From Treponema sp. CETP13 (GTDB lineage Bacteria > Spirochaetota > Spirochaetia > Treponematales > Treponemataceae): a stretch of 64,000 nucleotides of DNA. The stretch spans positions 1 through 64,000 of the forward strand of contig MLPZ01000011.1 in assembly GCA_001885315.1 (NCBI GenBank), in the 5' to 3' direction. This document shows positions 51,738 to 61,922 of this stretch, piece after piece; the stretch's first letter is position 1; every line of letters starts with the position of its first letter. The notes under the pieces are model-generated. The model did no database searches, was not told the origin of the DNA, and worked only from the letters and a program-made list of their open reading frames with translations. A program made the translations under genes and the position numbers.

Positions 51738-53057
51738 TTACAAATTGCGTGAGCGTAGACGACCTTTCTTAACAATTCCATCTTGATGATGCATTTTAAG
51801 AAGAGCCTCTACTTGACTCATAGTATCTAAATCAACACCAACCATAATCAAAAGTGAAGTTCCACCCATCAACATAGATATTGATTGAGGGAATCCAAAT
51901 AGATTCTGAATTATCGTAGGTATAATTGCAATTACTGCAAGATACAATGAACCTGGTAATATAAGCCTGTTCAATAGTTTTGTTAAATATTCTTCAGTCT
52001 TATCCGTTCTGATCCCAGGAATTGACCCGCCGTTTTCACGGACATTTTTTGCAATTTCAATAGGGTTAAGAGTAACCTGAGTATAAAAATAAGCAAAAAA
52101 TATAATCAAAAGAATATAGAAAAAGTTATACCAAAATCCCGTAGGGGTGAGAAATACAGCAAGTTTGCTTAACCAACGTACGTTGGAAGCCATACTATTT
52201 GCAAATTGTAACGGGAAAGTTAAAAACGATGATGCAAAAATTATCGGTATAACTCCTGAAGGATTAATTTTAAATGGAATGTAGGTGCTTTGTCCACCAT
52301 ACATTTTTCGGCCTATTATACGTTTTGCATAATGTACCGGAATTTTACGCTGTCCTTGTTGTTCATAAACAACAAGAGCAATTATTCCAATAAACATTAT
52401 TAAAACAACAATTACAAACACAACATTGATATCACCTGATCTAACTAATCGGATAAGCTCCCATATAGCAGCTGGTAGTCTACAGACAATACCAGCAAAA
52501 ATCAGGATTGAGATACCGTTTCCGATACCCTTAGAAGTAATTTGTTCTCCAAGCCATACTGTCGCCATAGTTCCAGTAGTAACTGTAAGTATAGCAATTA
52601 AACGGAATATAATTCCATTTTCTATTATTATAGCATTAGGAATACTATAAGCATAAACTGTAACAGCATAAGATTGAATAAGACAAACAACTATCGTACC
52701 AACTCGTGTCCATGTTTGGACTCTTTTTTGACCTCCATCCTCTTGCGCTATTCGTTTAAGAGTAGGAAATATTATAAGAGCAAGTTGCATAATAATTTGC
52801 ATTGAAATGTATGGCATTACACCTAACATTAGAATTGAAAAATTTGAGAACGCGCCACCGGCAAAAAAGTCCATATAATCTACGAACGCATTTCCCTGTG
52901 TCATCGAATCAAAATAAGATGTCAGTGCTTCAGGATTAATTCCCGGAATCGGAATAACCGATCCCAAACGAACTATTGCGAGGATAAGCAAAGTAAACGT
53001 TAGTCGCTCACGCAACTCTTTTACTTTAAACATATTAGAAATTGGATTATTTGCCAT
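51738..53057 (-). CDS. secY: preprotein translocase subunit SecY
   Basis: A 439-residue ten-helix channel protein of the Sec translocon. It begins with FKVKELRERLTFTLLILAIVRLGSVIPIPGIN, contains KGIGNGISILIFAGI and the cytoplasmic loop RKIPVHYAKRIIGRKMYGGQ, and ends in QVEALLKMHHQDGIVKKGRLR. The length is usual. It follows rplO in the spc cluster; adenylate kinase and map, often next in other bacteria, are absent. Confidence 0.97.
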   Translation of the reverse strand: MANNPISNMFKVKELRERLTFTLLILAIVRLGSVIPIPGINPEALTSYFDSMTQGNAFVDYMDFFAGGAFSNFSILMLGVMPYISMQIIMQLALIIFPTLKRIAQEDGGQKRVQTWTRVGTIVVCLIQSYAVTVYAYSIPNAIIIENGIIFRLIAILTVTTGTMATVWLGEQITSKGIGNGISILIFAGIVCRLPAAIWELIRLVRSGDINVVFVIVVLIMFIGIIALVVYEQQGQRKIPVHYAKRIIGRKMYGGQSTYIPFKINPSGVIPIIFASSFLTFPLQFANSMASNVRWLSKLAVFLTPTGFWYNFFYILLIIFFAYFYTQVTLNPIEIAKNVRENGGSIPGIRTDKTEEYLTKLLNRLILPGSLYLAVIAIIPTIIQNLFGFPQSISMLMGGTSLLIMVGVDLDTMSQVEALLKMHHQDGIVKKGRLRSRNL

Positions 53058-53078
53058 TTTTTTAATTCCCCACGTCCT

Positions 53079-53534
53079 TTATTCTTCTGATTTGACAACT
53101 ACAGAGCCGCCAACTTTTTCAATTTTAGCTTTAGCAGAAGCTGATACTTTAGCAACATCAACAGTGACCTTTTTTGTAAGCTCACCATCTCCAAGGACTT
53201 TTACCAACATTCCACTTTTTTTAACTAAACCTTTTGCAAGCAAAGATTCTTCATTTACTGTTTCACCAGCAGCATATTTTGATTCAATATCACGAATATT
53301 AATAACTTCATATTCTTTTTTAAAGTGATAGTTAGAAAAACCTTTACGAGCGATTCTTCGATATAAAGGCATCTGTCCACCTTCAAAACCTACATAGGTT
53401 TTTCCACCTGAACGGGACTGTTGTCCTTTATTACCTTTACCTGAAGTTTTACCATGACCAGAGGAAGAACCACGGCCAACGATTGTTTTCTTTTTATTTG
53501 CACCTTCTGGTGCGTTAAGAATTAATTCTGCCAT
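53079..53534 (-). CDS. rplO: 50S ribosomal protein L15
   Basis: A 151-residue protein. The N-terminal Gly-rich extension GRGSSSGHGKTSGKGNKGQQ and GFEGGQMPLYRRI are L15 hallmarks. L15 organises 23S rRNA in the large-subunit core and joins late in assembly. The start codon overlaps the rpmD stop by one base (TAATG), so translation is coupled. Confidence 0.97.
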   Translation of the reverse strand: MAELILNAPEGANKKKTIVGRGSSSGHGKTSGKGNKGQQSRSGGKTYVGFEGGQMPLYRRIARKGFSNYHFKKEYEVINIRDIESKYAAGETVNEESLLAKGLVKKSGMLVKVLGDGELTKKVTVDVAKVSASAKAKIEKVGGSVVVKSEE

Positions 53535-53731
53535 TAGTTCAGCTCCTCAACTTTAACCATGTGAGCTACGTTTGCAACCATACCAAGAACTGCAGGTGTT
53601 GCATCATGCTCTACACTAGAGTCAATCTTTTTGAGCCCTAAACAACGTACAGTGGCACGTTTGTTAGGTTTTTGTCCAATCGTACTCTTTTTAAGAGTAA
53701 TCTTGATTTTCTTTGTCTTAGCTTTCGCCAT
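53534..53731 (-). CDS. rpmD: 50S ribosomal protein L30
   Basis: A 65-residue protein with the L30 signature KKSTIGQKPNKRATVRCLGL and the C-terminal VRHMVKVEE-like segment VAHMVKVEELN. It has the usual bacterial short form, starting MAKAKTKKIKITL. It lies three bases after rpsE. Some spirochaetes and many intracellular bacteria have lost L30, so its presence is informative. Confidence 0.96.
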   Translation of the reverse strand: MAKAKTKKIKITLKKSTIGQKPNKRATVRCLGLKKIDSSVEHDATPAVLGMVANVAHMVKVEELN

Positions 53732-53734
53732 CTG

Positions 53735-54241
53735 TTAACCCCACAATTCGTTCAGAGTTTTACCTCTGTTTTTTGCTACCGTAGGTGCATCCATAAGGTT
53801 ACCTAAAGCTTCAAAAGTTGCTCGGACAACGTTTACAGATGTGTTAGATCCTAAAGATTTAGACATAATGTCTGTAAACCCAGCAGCTTCGAGAACTGCA
53901 CGTACAGCGCCACCAGCGATAATACCAGTACCTGAACAAGCAGGTTTTAATAAAACAGAAGAACCTTTATATACAGCTTGAATCTCATGAGGTAAAGTAC
54001 CATGTTTTATTGGTACTGTTTTCAAATTGCGTTTAGCTTTATCAATGCTCTTTCTGATTGCTTCAGATACATCATTTGCTTTACCAAATCCGAACCCAAC
54101 TCTACCTTTTCCATCACCAACAACAGTCAAAGCAGAAAATGAAAAACGGCGTCCACCTTTTACGACTTTTGAAGTACGATTAAGTTTAACCAATTTTTCA
54201 GCAAATTCTTTGGGCTCTCTATCGTGTCTTTTGCGTTCCAT
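53735..54241 (-). CDS. rpsE: 30S ribosomal protein S5
   Basis: A 168-residue protein with the double-stranded RNA-binding type N-domain ([20 protein letters not shown]) and [20 protein letters not shown]. The C-terminal [24 protein letters not shown] is typical. It contributes to decoding accuracy with S4. The conserved GGRRF region where spectinomycin-resistance changes occur appears wild-type in form. Confidence 0.97.
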   Translation of the reverse strand: MERKRHDREPKEFAEKLVKLNRTSKVVKGGRRFSFSALTVVGDGKGRVGFGFGKANDVSEAIRKSIDKAKRNLKTVPIKHGTLPHEIQAVYKGSSVLLKPACSGTGIIAGGAVRAVLEAAGFTDIMSKSLGSNTSVNVVRATFEALGNLMDAPTVAKNRGKTLNELWG

Positions 54242-54249
54242 TGAGTCTC

Positions 54250-54612
54250 CTAGAATATGATGCCGGCACTACGAGTACCAGCTGCAAGAGCTGCCACTAC
54301 ACCATGGTAGAGATAGCCATTACGGTCGAAAACTACAGTTGTAATTTTCTTTTCTTTAAGACGGGCACCCAAAGCTTCACCAAGTTTCGTAGCACCTTCG
54401 ACATTTGGTTTTAAGCCTACAAATTCTTTTTCCAAAGTGGAAATAGAAACAAGTGTTTTCCCTGCATCGTCGTCAATAACTTGAACAGACAAATTCTTAT
54501 TACTACGTGTCACAGTCATACGGGGACGGGTAGCATTTCCATGCAGGTGTTTGCGGATATGAACCTTTCTCTTAAGCCGCTTTCTGTCTTTTTCATTAAG
54601 TTTTTTAAACAT
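54250..54612 (-). CDS. rplR: 50S ribosomal protein L18
   Basis: A 120-residue protein: basic N-terminus [16 protein letters not shown], then [20 protein letters not shown] and the C-terminal [27 protein letters not shown]18 binds 5S rRNA with L5. It is in the usual rplF-rplR-rpsE order, with 12 bases to rplF. Confidence 0.97.
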   Translation of the reverse strand: MFKKLNEKDRKRLKRKVHIRKHLHGNATRPRMTVTRSNKNLSVQVIDDDAGKTLVSISTLEKEFVGLKPNVEGATKLGEALGARLKEKKITTVVFDRNGYLYHGVVAALAAGTRSAGIIF

Positions 54613-54624
54613 ACAAACCTACCC

Positions 54625-55164
54625 TTATTTAACCCCGGATTTACCGACTTTCCGTTTAATTGTCTCAGTTTCGTATCGCACACCCTTACCTTTATAAGGT
54701 TCAGGTTTTCTAAGCTTACGAATCTGAGCCGCATATTCACCTACACGCTGTTTATCAATACCGGCAATAGTTATTTTACCTTGATTGTCAGCAGTAACAG
54801 TTAATCCTTCTGGAATAACAGCAACGTAGTCGGAAGAATATCCAAGATTCAAGACAAGTAAATTACCTTGAACCTCAGCACGATAACCAACACCATTAAT
54901 AATGAGGCTTTTTGAAAAACCAGTTGAAACACCGATTACCATATTGTTAATTAAACTTCTATATAAACCATGGGCAGCACTTGCAGCCTTAGATTCATTA
55001 GAAGGACTAACTAAAACTTCATTATCTTTTACTTCAATTTTTACAAGATTACTATAATCTTGTGTAAGTTTACCTTTAGGTCCTTCAACAGTAATTACAG
55101 AAGGAGCTATTGATACCTTGACACCTGCAAGTACAGGAACAGGAACTTTACCAATTCTTGACAT
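54625..55164 (-). CDS. rplF: 50S ribosomal protein L6
   Basis: A 179-residue protein with two related alpha/beta domains. It starts [19 protein letters not shown] and has the C-terminal signature [22 protein letters not shown]. It lies at the base of the stalk near the sarcin-ricin loop. Spacing to rpsH is nine bases. Confidence 0.97.
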   Translation of the reverse strand: MSRIGKVPVPVLAGVKVSIAPSVITVEGPKGKLTQDYSNLVKIEVKDNEVLVSPSNESKAASAAHGLYRSLINNMVIGVSTGFSKSLIINGVGYRAEVQGNLLVLNLGYSSDYVAVIPEGLTVTADNQGKITIAGIDKQRVGEYAAQIRKLRKPEPYKGKGVRYETETIKRKVGKSGVK

Positions 55165-55173
55165 AAATTCCTC

Positions 55174-55575
55174 CTACCAGACTTTACAAAGTATTTCACC
55201 GCCAACCATTAAATCTCTAGCCTTACGACCGGTTGTTACACCTTGAGAAGTTGAAACGATAACAGTACCATACCCGTTATAAACACGTGGCATGTCTTTA
55301 TAGCTAGAGTAAACACGACGACCTGGTGTAGAAACCTTTTCGATTCCATGCATAACAGGTGCATTTACTTCATCATATTTAAGGAAAACACGAATAATTG
55401 ATTTATCATTTTCGTCATTTACCTTTTTGAAGTTCTTTATATAACCTTCAATTTTCAGAATTTTCACGATTTCCAGTTTTAGTTTGGAAGTAGGAACGTC
55501 AACCTTTTCGTGGCGGGCAATAGCCGCATTCCGAACCTTTGTAAGCATATCTGCGATAGGATCTGAAACGCTCAT
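55174..55575 (-). CDS. rpsH: 30S ribosomal protein S8
   Basis: A 133-residue protein: N-terminal [13 protein letters not shown], the middle [20 protein letters not shown], and the C-terminal [16 protein letters not shown] with the family GxxT/S-DxxARxxxxGGEIL-like end. S8 is an early 30S assembly protein and in E. coli the spc-operon repressor that binds near rplE; no obvious S8-site mimic was found here. Confidence 0.97.
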   Translation of the reverse strand: MSVSDPIADMLTKVRNAAIARHEKVDVPTSKLKLEIVKILKIEGYIKNFKKVNDENDKSIIRVFLKYDEVNAPVMHGIEKVSTPGRRVYSSYKDMPRVYNGYGTVIVSTSQGVTTGRKARDLMVGGEILCKVW

Positions 55576-55588
55576 TCTTAACTCCTAA

Positions 55589-55774
55589 CTACCAACTGGA
55601 TTTTGTAACGCCTGGAATCAGGCCTTCACTAGCATATTTACGAAAACAAACACGACACATTTTGTATTTGCTTAAATATCCACGGGGACGACCGCAAACC
55701 TCACAGCGATTCACTTTACGTGTGCTGTATTTAGGTGTACGTTTCGCTTTAATAATCATTGATTTTTTAGCCAT
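55589..55774 (-). CDS. rpsN: 30S ribosomal protein S14, type Z
   Basis: The 61-residue zinc-binding form of S14. [20 protein letters not shown] gives the C-x2-C-x12-C-x2-C zinc site. It replaces the longer zinc-free S14. It is located between rplE and rpsH as in other bacteria with the spc arrangement. Confidence 0.97.
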   Translation of the reverse strand: MAKKSMIIKAKRTPKYSTRKVNRCEVCGRPRGYLSKYKMCRVCFRKYASEGLIPGVTKSSW

Positions 55775-55785
55775 GATATCCTCTT

Positions 55786-56337
55786 TTACTTCCTGAAGGG
55801 CATTCCGAACTTAGAAAGTAAAACACGAGCATCATTATCAGTTTTTGCACTTGTAACAATGTTTACATTCATACCTGCAACTTTTTCGATTTTATCAAAA
55901 TCAATTTCAGGGAATATAATTTGTTCTACTATACCAAGGGAATAGTTTCCGCGACCATCAAACCCGTTAGGTTTAATACCACGAAAATCCTTTACACGAG
56001 GTAATGCAACATTTATAAGACGATCCAAAAATTCATACATTCTTGCTCCTCTTAAAGTTACCATTACACCAATTTCATTTCCTTCACGTAGTTTGAAGTT
56101 CGCTATACTCTTTCGAGCCCTTGTTTTCACAGCATGCTGACCTGTAATTGCTGTTAGGTCAGAAACTGCGGCATCAAGAAGTTTCTTGTTTGCGAGTGCT
56201 TCACCCACGCCCATGTTTACCACAATTTTTTTTATTTCTGGTATCTGCATGGCGGATTTATAACCGAGCTCTTTAAAAAGCTCGGGGGCGATAGTGTCTT
56301 TATAGACTTTCTTAAGCCGGGGTACGTAATTATCCAT
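55786..56337 (-). CDS. rplE: 50S ribosomal protein L5
   Basis: A 183-residue protein starting [20 protein letters not shown], with [41 protein letters not shown] and [23 protein letters not shown]. It binds 5S rRNA. The ATG at 56337 overlaps the rplX stop (TAATG); the frame to 56355 lies within rplX and is rejected. Confidence 0.97.
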   Translation of the reverse strand: MDNYVPRLKKVYKDTIAPELFKELGYKSAMQIPEIKKIVVNMGVGEALANKKLLDAAVSDLTAITGQHAVKTRARKSIANFKLREGNEIGVMVTLRGARMYEFLDRLINVALPRVKDFRGIKPNGFDGRGNYSLGIVEQIIFPEIDFDKIEKVAGMNVNIVTSAKTDNDARVLLSKFGMPFRK

Positions 56338-56651
56338 TACAGAGTGTCTCCACATTTACGGCATACACGAATTTTCTTGTCACCGTCAATTTTGTATCCA
56401 ACTTTAGTAGGGCCGCATTTTTTACATACGAGAGCTACATTTGAAATATGCAAAGGAGCTTCAATCTCGGCGATACCACCACGATCTTGCTCACTTTGTT
56501 TTTTCATTGCTTTTTTAGCAAGGTTACAACCAGAAACTATAACACGATCTTTCTTTCGATCTATACTAAGAATGTTTCCACGTTTACCTTTATCTTTTCC
56601 AGCAATGATTTCTACCAAATCGTCCTTACGGATCTTGAATTTTTTTTGCAT
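56337..56651 (-). CDS. rplX: 50S ribosomal protein L24
   Basis: A 104-residue protein: [22 protein letters not shown] is the KOW motif region of L24. The C-terminal [27 protein letters not shown] has two Cys pairs, a zinc-binding arrangement seen in many L24 proteins. L24 starts 50S assembly. It is 11 bases from rplN. Confidence 0.97.
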   Translation of the reverse strand: MQKKFKIRKDDLVEIIAGKDKGKRGNILSIDRKKDRVIVSGCNLAKKAMKKQSEQDRGGIAEIEAPLHISNVALVCKKCGPTKVGYKIDGDKKIRVCRKCGDTL

Positions 56652-56662
56652 TCCAAATCTCC

Positions 56663-57031
56663 TTATAGAACTTCTGGCGCTAATGATACGATTTTCATAA
56701 AATCGTAATCACGGAGTTCTCGTGCAACTGGTCCAAAAATACGTTTACCTTTTGGAGTATTATTTGCATCAAGGATAACGCAAGCATTATCATCAAAACG
56801 AATATAGGTTCCATCTGGGCGACGATACTCTTTTGCAACGCGCACGATTACAGCCTTTTCGACTGCTCCTTTTTTAATTGTAGAAGTAGGGATTACATCC
56901 TTAACAGCTACCACAACAATATCACCAATACCGGCATAACGACGGTGTGAACCGCCAAGTACTTTAATACACTGAACGCGTTTAGCACCGGAGTTATCAG
57001 CAACATTCATTACAGTTTGCATCTGAATCAT
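56663..57031 (-). CDS. rplN: 50S ribosomal protein L14
   Basis: A 122-residue protein starting [20 protein letters not shown], with the [20 protein letters not shown] signature, [19 protein letters not shown] and [19 protein letters not shown]. It has the exact usual length. It forms an inter-subunit bridge and binds ribosome-silencing factor RsfS in other bacteria. Confidence 0.98.
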   Translation of the reverse strand: MIQMQTVMNVADNSGAKRVQCIKVLGGSHRRYAGIGDIVVVAVKDVIPTSTIKKGAVEKAVIVRVAKEYRRPDGTYIRFDDNACVILDANNTPKGKRIFGPVARELRDYDFMKIVSLAPEVL

Positions 57032-57045
57032 ACTATTCCTCCTAG

Positions 57046-57318
57046 CTATTTGGCCCGTTCAATAATTTCTGCAACTCGCCAGCATTTATCTTTGCTTAAC
57101 GGACGACATTCAACAATGCGTACTTTATCACCAATATGAGCATCATTTAGTTCATCATGAGCTTTATATTTTTTAGCACTCGTGATGTACTTTTTATAAA
57201 GCTTATGGAGTTTTCTTGTTGAAATTTGAACAACAACGGTTTTATCCATTTTATCACTTGTTACAAATCCAACAAATGTTCGCTTATTAGCTTTTTCCTG
57301 AACTGTCTGTTCTTTCAC
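57046..57318 (-). CDS. rpsQ: 30S ribosomal protein S17
   Basis: A 90-residue OB-fold protein: [20 protein letters not shown], then [32 protein letters not shown]. It binds 16S helices 7 and 11. It lies in the usual rplP-rpmC-rpsQ-rplN order. Confidence 0.97.
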   Translation of the reverse strand: MKEQTVQEKANKRTFVGFVTSDKMDKTVVVQISTRKLHKLYKKYITSAKKYKAHDELNDAHIGDKVRIVECRPLSKDKCWRVAEIIERAK

Positions 57319-57328
57319 GGGTCAGCTC

Positions 57329-57529
57329 CTACTTATCCTGTCCGGCAATTTCTTTTTGTCGAATAAGCGTATTCAGTTGTGCGATTTCTCGACGCATCTG
57401 ACGCTTTTGCATCGGATTATCTACATGTCCGACTACTATTTGGAATCGGAAATCCATATACTTTCTTTTTAGCTCATTCCGTTTAACAACGAGTTCGGAA
57501 TAAGACAATTCTGCATTTTTTTTAGCCAT
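57329..57529 (-). CDS. rpmC: 50S ribosomal protein L29
   Basis: A 66-residue helical hairpin: LSYSELVVKRNELKRKYMDFRFQ, then MQKRQMRREIAQLNTLIRQ. L29 sits by the tunnel exit with L23, where SRP and trigger factor dock. Ten bases separate it from rpsQ. Confidence 0.96.
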   Translation of the reverse strand: MAKKNAELSYSELVVKRNELKRKYMDFRFQIVVGHVDNPMQKRQMRREIAQLNTLIRQKEIAGQDK

Positions 57530-57542
57530 CTTATTTTTCTCC

Positions 57543-57962
57543 CTACTCTACGGAATTACTAAAAGCAACTTTCGTTTTAATTGGAAGTTTACTTCCAGCT
57601 AAACGAACTGCTTCTTCAGCTAATTCGCGATCTACACCGCCAATCTCGAAAAGAATTTGACCAGGTTTAATAACTGCAGCCCAGAACTCTGGAGCACCTT
57701 TACCTTTACCTTGACGTGTGTCTTGAGGTTTTTTGGTAATTGGCTTATCTGGGAAAACACGAATCCAAACCTGACCTTTACGGTTAATCTTACGGTTAAT
57801 AGCAACACGAGCTGCTTCAATTTGTCGTGCGGACAACCAAATTGGCTCAAGTGCTACTAAAGCAACATCACCAAAGTCTATATTACAAGATCTTGTTGCA
57901 TTACCTTTTATTGTACCACGTTGCACCTTTCGATGCATAACTCTTTTAGGACTTAATGGCAT
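57543..57962 (-). CDS. rplP: 50S ribosomal protein L16
   Basis: A 139-residue protein: [20 protein letters not shown], then [20 protein letters not shown] and [25 protein letters not shown]. It positions the A-site tRNA on the large subunit. The arginine in the [10 protein letters not shown] segment, a hydroxylation target in E. coli, is present. Confidence 0.97.
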   Translation of the reverse strand: MPLSPKRVMHRKVQRGTIKGNATRSCNIDFGDVALVALEPIWLSARQIEAARVAINRKINRKGQVWIRVFPDKPITKKPQDTRQGKGKGAPEFWAAVIKPGQILFEIGGVDRELAEEAVRLAGSKLPIKTKVAFSNSVE

Positions 57963-57965
57963 TGC

Positions 57966-58724
57966 TTAACTCCTTTCAGATTTTGCACCGCGAGCGGAAT
58001 GATCGTTACGATTATTATTTCGTTTACCACCACGTTCGGGTCTATCACGACGATTTTTAAGAAGCTTTCCAGCATCTTCTTTTTGTTCGTGACCATAATT
58101 CATTCCATTGTAAATCCATACTTTAACACCGATCTTTCCGAATGTAGTATGAGCTTCAGTGAAACCATAATCAATGTCAGCTCGAAGAGTATGTAAAGGA
58201 ACACGTCCTTCTTTGTGCTCTTCAGCACGAGACATTTCAGCACCGCCTAAACGACCTGATAAATGAATCTTGACACCTTGAGCTCCAGCTTTCATTGCGT
58301 TACCGCATGACTGTTTTAAGGCTTTACGGAATGAACCGCGATTTAAAAGTTGACGTGCAACATTCTGAGCAATTAACTGAGCGTTAACTTCTGGACGTTT
58401 CACCTCTTTAATTTTAATCTGAACCTTTTTAGTCATTGTCTTTTGAATCTGGGAGCCAATCTTTTCAATATTAGCACCTTTTACACCAATGATTACACCA
58501 GGGCGAGCTGTATGAATAACGATTGTTACACGCTGAGGATGTCGAATAATTTCGATTTCAGCAATATCAGCATTTTTGCACTCCGGCAAATCCTGTACCA
58601 TTTTTCTGATGCGCAAATCTTCATGTAGCAAATCTGCATATTCACGAGGACCTGCATACCAGCGTGAAGACCAAGTCTTGTTTATTCCAAGACGTAGTCC
58701 TATAGGATTAACTTTCTGTCCCAC
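57966..58724 (-). CDS. rpsC: 30S ribosomal protein S3
   Basis: A 252-residue protein: [20 protein letters not shown], the KH domain with [17 protein letters not shown], and the C-domain KLHLSGRL-like [19 protein letters not shown]. The C-terminus has a basic disordered tail ([17 protein letters not shown]) about 30 residues longer than in E. coli. S3 lines the mRNA entry channel. Confidence 0.97.
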   Translation of the reverse strand: MGQKVNPIGLRLGINKTWSSRWYAGPREYADLLHEDLRIRKMVQDLPECKNADIAEIEIIRHPQRVTIVIHTARPGVIIGVKGANIEKIGSQIQKTMTKKVQIKIKEVKRPEVNAQLIAQNVARQLLNRGSFRKALKQSCGNAMKAGAQGVKIHLSGRLGGAEMSRAEEHKEGRVPLHTLRADIDYGFTEAHTTFGKIGVKVWIYNGMNYGHEQKEDAGKLLKNRRDRPERGGKRNNNRNDHSARGAKSERS

Positions 58725-58725
58725 G

Positions 58726-59082
58726 TTATTCCCCCGCCTTTTCTGCTACTACGACAGTTATATGACTCATACGTTTAAGAAGCATATCAGCACGTCCGCG
58801 AGCACGGTACCATACACGTTTTAGTCGTGGACCTTCGTCTACACGAACTTCTTTTACGATTAACATATCTTCATCGAGCTTATTATTAGCATTCAGTGCA
58901 TTAGCAATAGCTGACTTCATAGTAGAACGAATTAGCTTTGCACCTTTTTGTGGCATGTTTTCTAAAACTGCCATTGCCTCTGAACAACCTTTCCTATTAA
59001 CAACCTTCGCTACAGCACGTGTTTTTGAAGGTGATGCAATAAGAAATTTTGTAGTGGCTTTATATCCGGTTTTTTCGGCCAT
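58726..59082 (-). CDS. rplV: 50S ribosomal protein L22
   Basis: A 118-residue protein: [20 protein letters not shown] and [26 protein letters not shown], ending in the [18 protein letters not shown] beta-hairpin region that reaches into the exit tunnel. AGGTGG is near the start; the ATG at 59082 gives better spacing than 59085 or a GTG at 59091. Confidence 0.96.
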   Translation of the reverse strand: MAEKTGYKATTKFLIASPSKTRAVAKVVNRKGCSEAMAVLENMPQKGAKLIRSTMKSAIANALNANNKLDEDMLIVKEVRVDEGPRLKRVWYRARGRADMLLKRMSHITVVVAEKAGE

Positions 59083-59091
59083 CATATCCAC

Positions 59092-59373
59092 CTATCTCTT
59101 ACCAGCTTTGTTATCAGAACCAGCATGACCACGGAAATTACGAGTTGGTGAAAATTCACCTAACTTGTGACCAACGAGGTTTTCTGTTACATAAACAGGA
59201 ACCCAAGTTTTCCCGTTATACACAGAAATAGTATTTCCAACCATTTCAGGTATAATAGTCGAGCAGCGGGAATATGTTTTAATCATTTTCCGGTCTGCGG
59301 CCTTGTTCATTTCAATAACCTTTTTATAAAGACTCTTTTCTATAAAAGGGCCTTTTTTAACAGATCTTGACAC
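59092..59373 (-). CDS. rpsS: 30S ribosomal protein S19
   Basis: A 93-residue protein: [29 protein letters not shown]-like [20 protein letters not shown] and [17 protein letters not shown]. It is at the top of the 30S head with S13. The stop overlaps the region before rplV. Confidence 0.98.
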   Translation of the reverse strand: MSRSVKKGPFIEKSLYKKVIEMNKAADRKMIKTYSRCSTIIPEMVGNTISVYNGKTWVPVYVTENLVGHKLGEFSPTRNFRGHAGSDNKAGKR

Positions 59374-59387
59374 AATTGTCTCCTATG

Positions 59388-60218
59388 CTACTTCTTCTTT
59401 CGGCGAGTAACAATAAAATTGTTTGACACCTTTCTCTTAGAACGAGTCTTGTATCCACGACACGGTTGCCCCCAAGGAGTAACAGGATTACGTCCTTTTC
59501 CGGCACCTTCACCACCACCAAGTGGGTGATCAACAGGGTTCATAACCATACCACGAACGGTAGGACGAATTCCTAACCAACGTGAACGGCCAGCTTTACC
59601 AAGTTGTGCATTCATACGATCTTCATTACCAACAGTACCAACCGTAGCATAACATTTCTTATGCACTCGGCGAACCTCAGTTGAAGGAAGACGAATAGTT
59701 ACATAATCACCTTCTTTAGCAGCAACTAGAGCACTTGCTCCAGCTGATCGTACTAACTGTCCACCACGTCCAAGTGTCAATTCGATATTGTGCACAGTAA
59801 ACCCTACTGGAATTACTTCCAAAGGAAGTGCATTTCCAACTTCTGGAGATGCATTCTCGCCAGACAAAATCTTCTGTCCAACTTTAAGTCCTTTTGGAGC
59901 AATAATATAACGTTTTTCACCGTCAGCATAAAAAATCAAAGCAATATTGGCACTTCTATTTGGATCATATTCAATAGATCGAACTGTTCCTGGAATACCA
60001 TGTTTATCACGTTTGAAATCTATCTCACGATACTTTCTTTTATGGCCGCCACCCTGATGTCGAACTGAAATTCGTCCACCAGCGCCTCGACCGCCATGTG
60101 ATTTATGACCTTTAGTTAAACCTTTTTCTGGGTCGTTACCTTTTGTCAAATCATCCCGGCGCAGGTCTATTCGAGCACGTGTACCTGCTGTTACCGGCTT
60201 ATATACTTTAAGAGCCAT
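59388..60218 (-). CDS. rplB: 50S ribosomal protein L2
   Basis: A 276-residue protein of the usual length. [20 protein letters not shown] is the basic N-terminal extension; [21 protein letters not shown] and the C-terminal [20 protein letters not shown] contain the conserved His of L2 near the peptidyl transferase centre. The last segment [18 protein letters not shown] is typical. Confidence 0.98.
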   Translation of the reverse strand: MALKVYKPVTAGTRARIDLRRDDLTKGNDPEKGLTKGHKSHGGRGAGGRISVRHQGGGHKRKYREIDFKRDKHGIPGTVRSIEYDPNRSANIALIFYADGEKRYIIAPKGLKVGQKILSGENASPEVGNALPLEVIPVGFTVHNIELTLGRGGQLVRSAGASALVAAKEGDYVTIRLPSTEVRRVHKKCYATVGTVGNEDRMNAQLGKAGRSRWLGIRPTVRGMVMNPVDHPLGGGEGAGKGRNPVTPWGQPCRGYKTRSKRKVSNNFIVTRRKKK

Positions 60219-60249
60219 TTCGGTTCTCCTTTTCTATTGCGGTCGCAGG

Positions 60250-60534
60250 CTAAACGCCTTCGAACATGCTAATTTTTTCGCCATCCACTAGTTTGACGAT
60301 TGCTTTTTTCCAACTGGAAGTTCTTCCGGAACGATAGCGAACCCGCTTCATTTTTCCTTTTACATTAGTAACAGTACACTTTTTAACTTTTACATCAAAA
60401 AGTTTTCGAACTGCTTCTTTTATATCTGTTTTAGTTGCATCAGGACGTACATTAAAAACGTACTTTCCTTCTTCACGCAATAAAGTCGCTTTCTCTGACA
60501 AAACAGGCTCAATAAGCACATCTTCATGTAACAT
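60250..60534 (-). CDS. rplW: 50S ribosomal protein L23
   Basis: A 94-residue protein: EPVLSEKATLLREEGKYVFNV, ATKTDIKEAVRKLFDVKVKK and KMKRVRYRSGRTSSWKKAIV. L23 is the docking site for trigger factor and SRP at the tunnel exit. It overlaps the rplD stop by one base (TAATG). Confidence 0.97.
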   Translation of the reverse strand: MLHEDVLIEPVLSEKATLLREEGKYVFNVRPDATKTDIKEAVRKLFDVKVKKCTVTNVKGKMKRVRYRSGRTSSWKKAIVKLVDGEKISMFEGV

Positions 60535-61166
60535 TATTTTACCTCCTTTTTATAAAAATCAGAAAGATTTTTTGCAGCGCCTTCAAGCATAATAACTTTT
60601 CGACCATAAAACAAATCATGTGCACGAAGTCTGTTATATGACAAGAAAGATACTTTTGCAAGATTTGCACCAGCACGTCTAATCATAGAATCATCATCTT
60701 TCAAAACAATAACAGTTCGTTCATCTTTAGCAAAATTATTTACAATTTTAACTAAATCTTTTGTCTTACCGCTTTCTACAGTAAAATCTTCAATAATTTT
60801 AAGATTGTCTTCTTGAGCTTTCATACTCAAAATAGACTTCATAGCTAATCTTTTAACTTTTTTAGGTATAGTATAGCTAAAATCTCTTGGTTTTGGTCCA
60901 AATATAACTCCACCGCCTCTTGTTATAGGTGATTTTTTATCACCACGGCGAGCACGACCTGTACCCTTTTGCTTATACGGCTTAGCATTGCTTCCATGTA
61001 CTTCAGAGCGATCTTTTGTACAAGCAGTACCAACACGTTTATTAGCTAATTCATTATTAATGGCATAATAAATAACGTCGTCATTGACCGGAAGCGCAAA
61101 AACGTTGTCATCAAGATCAATTGTCCGTAATTCTTTACCATCGACTGAATAGACTTTCTTTTCCAT
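60534..61166 (-). CDS. rplD: 50S ribosomal protein L4
   Basis: A 210-residue protein. The tunnel loop GSNAKPYKQKGTGRARRGDK and VIFGPKPRDFSYTIPKKVKRLA are L4 hallmarks. In E. coli L4 represses its own operon at the transcription and translation level; no copy of the E. coli S10 leader is evident here. It is 14 bases downstream of rplC. Confidence 0.97.
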   Translation of the reverse strand: MEKKVYSVDGKELRTIDLDDNVFALPVNDDVIYYAINNELANKRVGTACTKDRSEVHGSNAKPYKQKGTGRARRGDKKSPITRGGGVIFGPKPRDFSYTIPKKVKRLAMKSILSMKAQEDNLKIIEDFTVESGKTKDLVKIVNNFAKDERTVIVLKDDDSMIRRAGANLAKVSFLSYNRLRAHDLFYGRKVIMLEGAAKNLSDFYKKEVK

Positions 61167-61180
61167 CTGCCTTCTCCGTC

Positions 61181-61807
61181 CTAGAATTCTTTTTTAGTCG
61201 CAGTCTTGACGATCAGCGTACAGTTTTTCTTCCCAGGCACAGACCCACGAACCATCACAACATTTAACTCAGGATCCACTTTAACAACTTTAAGATTTTG
61301 AACTGTTACACGAGCATTACCCATATGACCAGCCATCTTAATATTTTTAAAGCTTCTTCCAGGTGAAGTACACATACCTGTACCACCAGCTACACGGTGA
61401 AATTTTGAACCATGTCCAGCAGGTCCACCATGGAAACCCCAACGTTTCATTACACCTTGATACCCTCTACCTTTAGAAGTTGCAGTCACGTCAAGATAAC
61501 GAATGCCATTAAACAAATCAACGCCAATTTCATCACCAACAGCAACTTCACCTTCAAAGTTACGGAATTCTTTCAAATTTTTCTTAGGTGTAATACCTTC
61601 CGAGAATTGTCCAGCATACGGCTTAGTAACTTTAGACTCTTTAACATCACCAAGTCCAAGCACAACAGCACTGTAACCAAATTTTTTCTCATCTTTAAGA
61701 GCCACAACCGTGTTAGGTTCGACGTGGATCACGGTTACCGGTGTAAGATTTCCGTCTTCGTCAAAAACCTGGGTCATGCCCACTTTTTTTGCAATCAGAC
61801 CTTTCAT
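61181..61807 (-). CDS. rplC: 50S ribosomal protein L3
   Basis: A 208-residue protein: MKGLIAKKVGMTQVFDEDGN, the GKGYQGVMKRWGF-like segment GRGYQGVMKRWGFHGGPAGH, and MAGHMGNARVTVQNLKVV. It is one of two proteins that nucleate 50S assembly. An unusually GC-rich hairpin precedes it, 61 bases upstream of the ATG. Confidence 0.97.
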   Translation of the reverse strand: MKGLIAKKVGMTQVFDEDGNLTPVTVIHVEPNTVVALKDEKKFGYSAVVLGLGDVKESKVTKPYAGQFSEGITPKKNLKEFRNFEGEVAVGDEIGVDLFNGIRYLDVTATSKGRGYQGVMKRWGFHGGPAGHGSKFHRVAGGTGMCTSPGRSFKNIKMAGHMGNARVTVQNLKVVKVDPELNVVMVRGSVPGKKNCTLIVKTATKKEF

Positions 61808-61867
61808 TCTGATATTCTCCTTAAGAAGAACGTATTAACAATCAAATATTAATACATCTTCAATTAT

Positions 61868-61902
61868 CGGCCGCCATCCCCTGATCCTGGGGACCGGTAC
61901 CG
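61868..61902 (-). promoter_or_regulatory. GC-rich RNA hairpin between rpsJ and rplC
   Basis: The minus strand has a core stem GTCCCC/GGGGAT (61894-61889 with 6181-76 of the same block, i.e. 61881-61876) with a 7-nt loop. Flanking CCG/CGG pairs extend it with small bulges up to palindromes CGGTACCG and CGGCCG. The GC content stands out in an AT-rich region. It has no T tail, so it is not a standard terminator; a ribosomal-protein binding site or processing signal is inferred. Confidence 0.6.
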
Positions 61903-61922
61903 TTTAATAACAATAATAAAAC

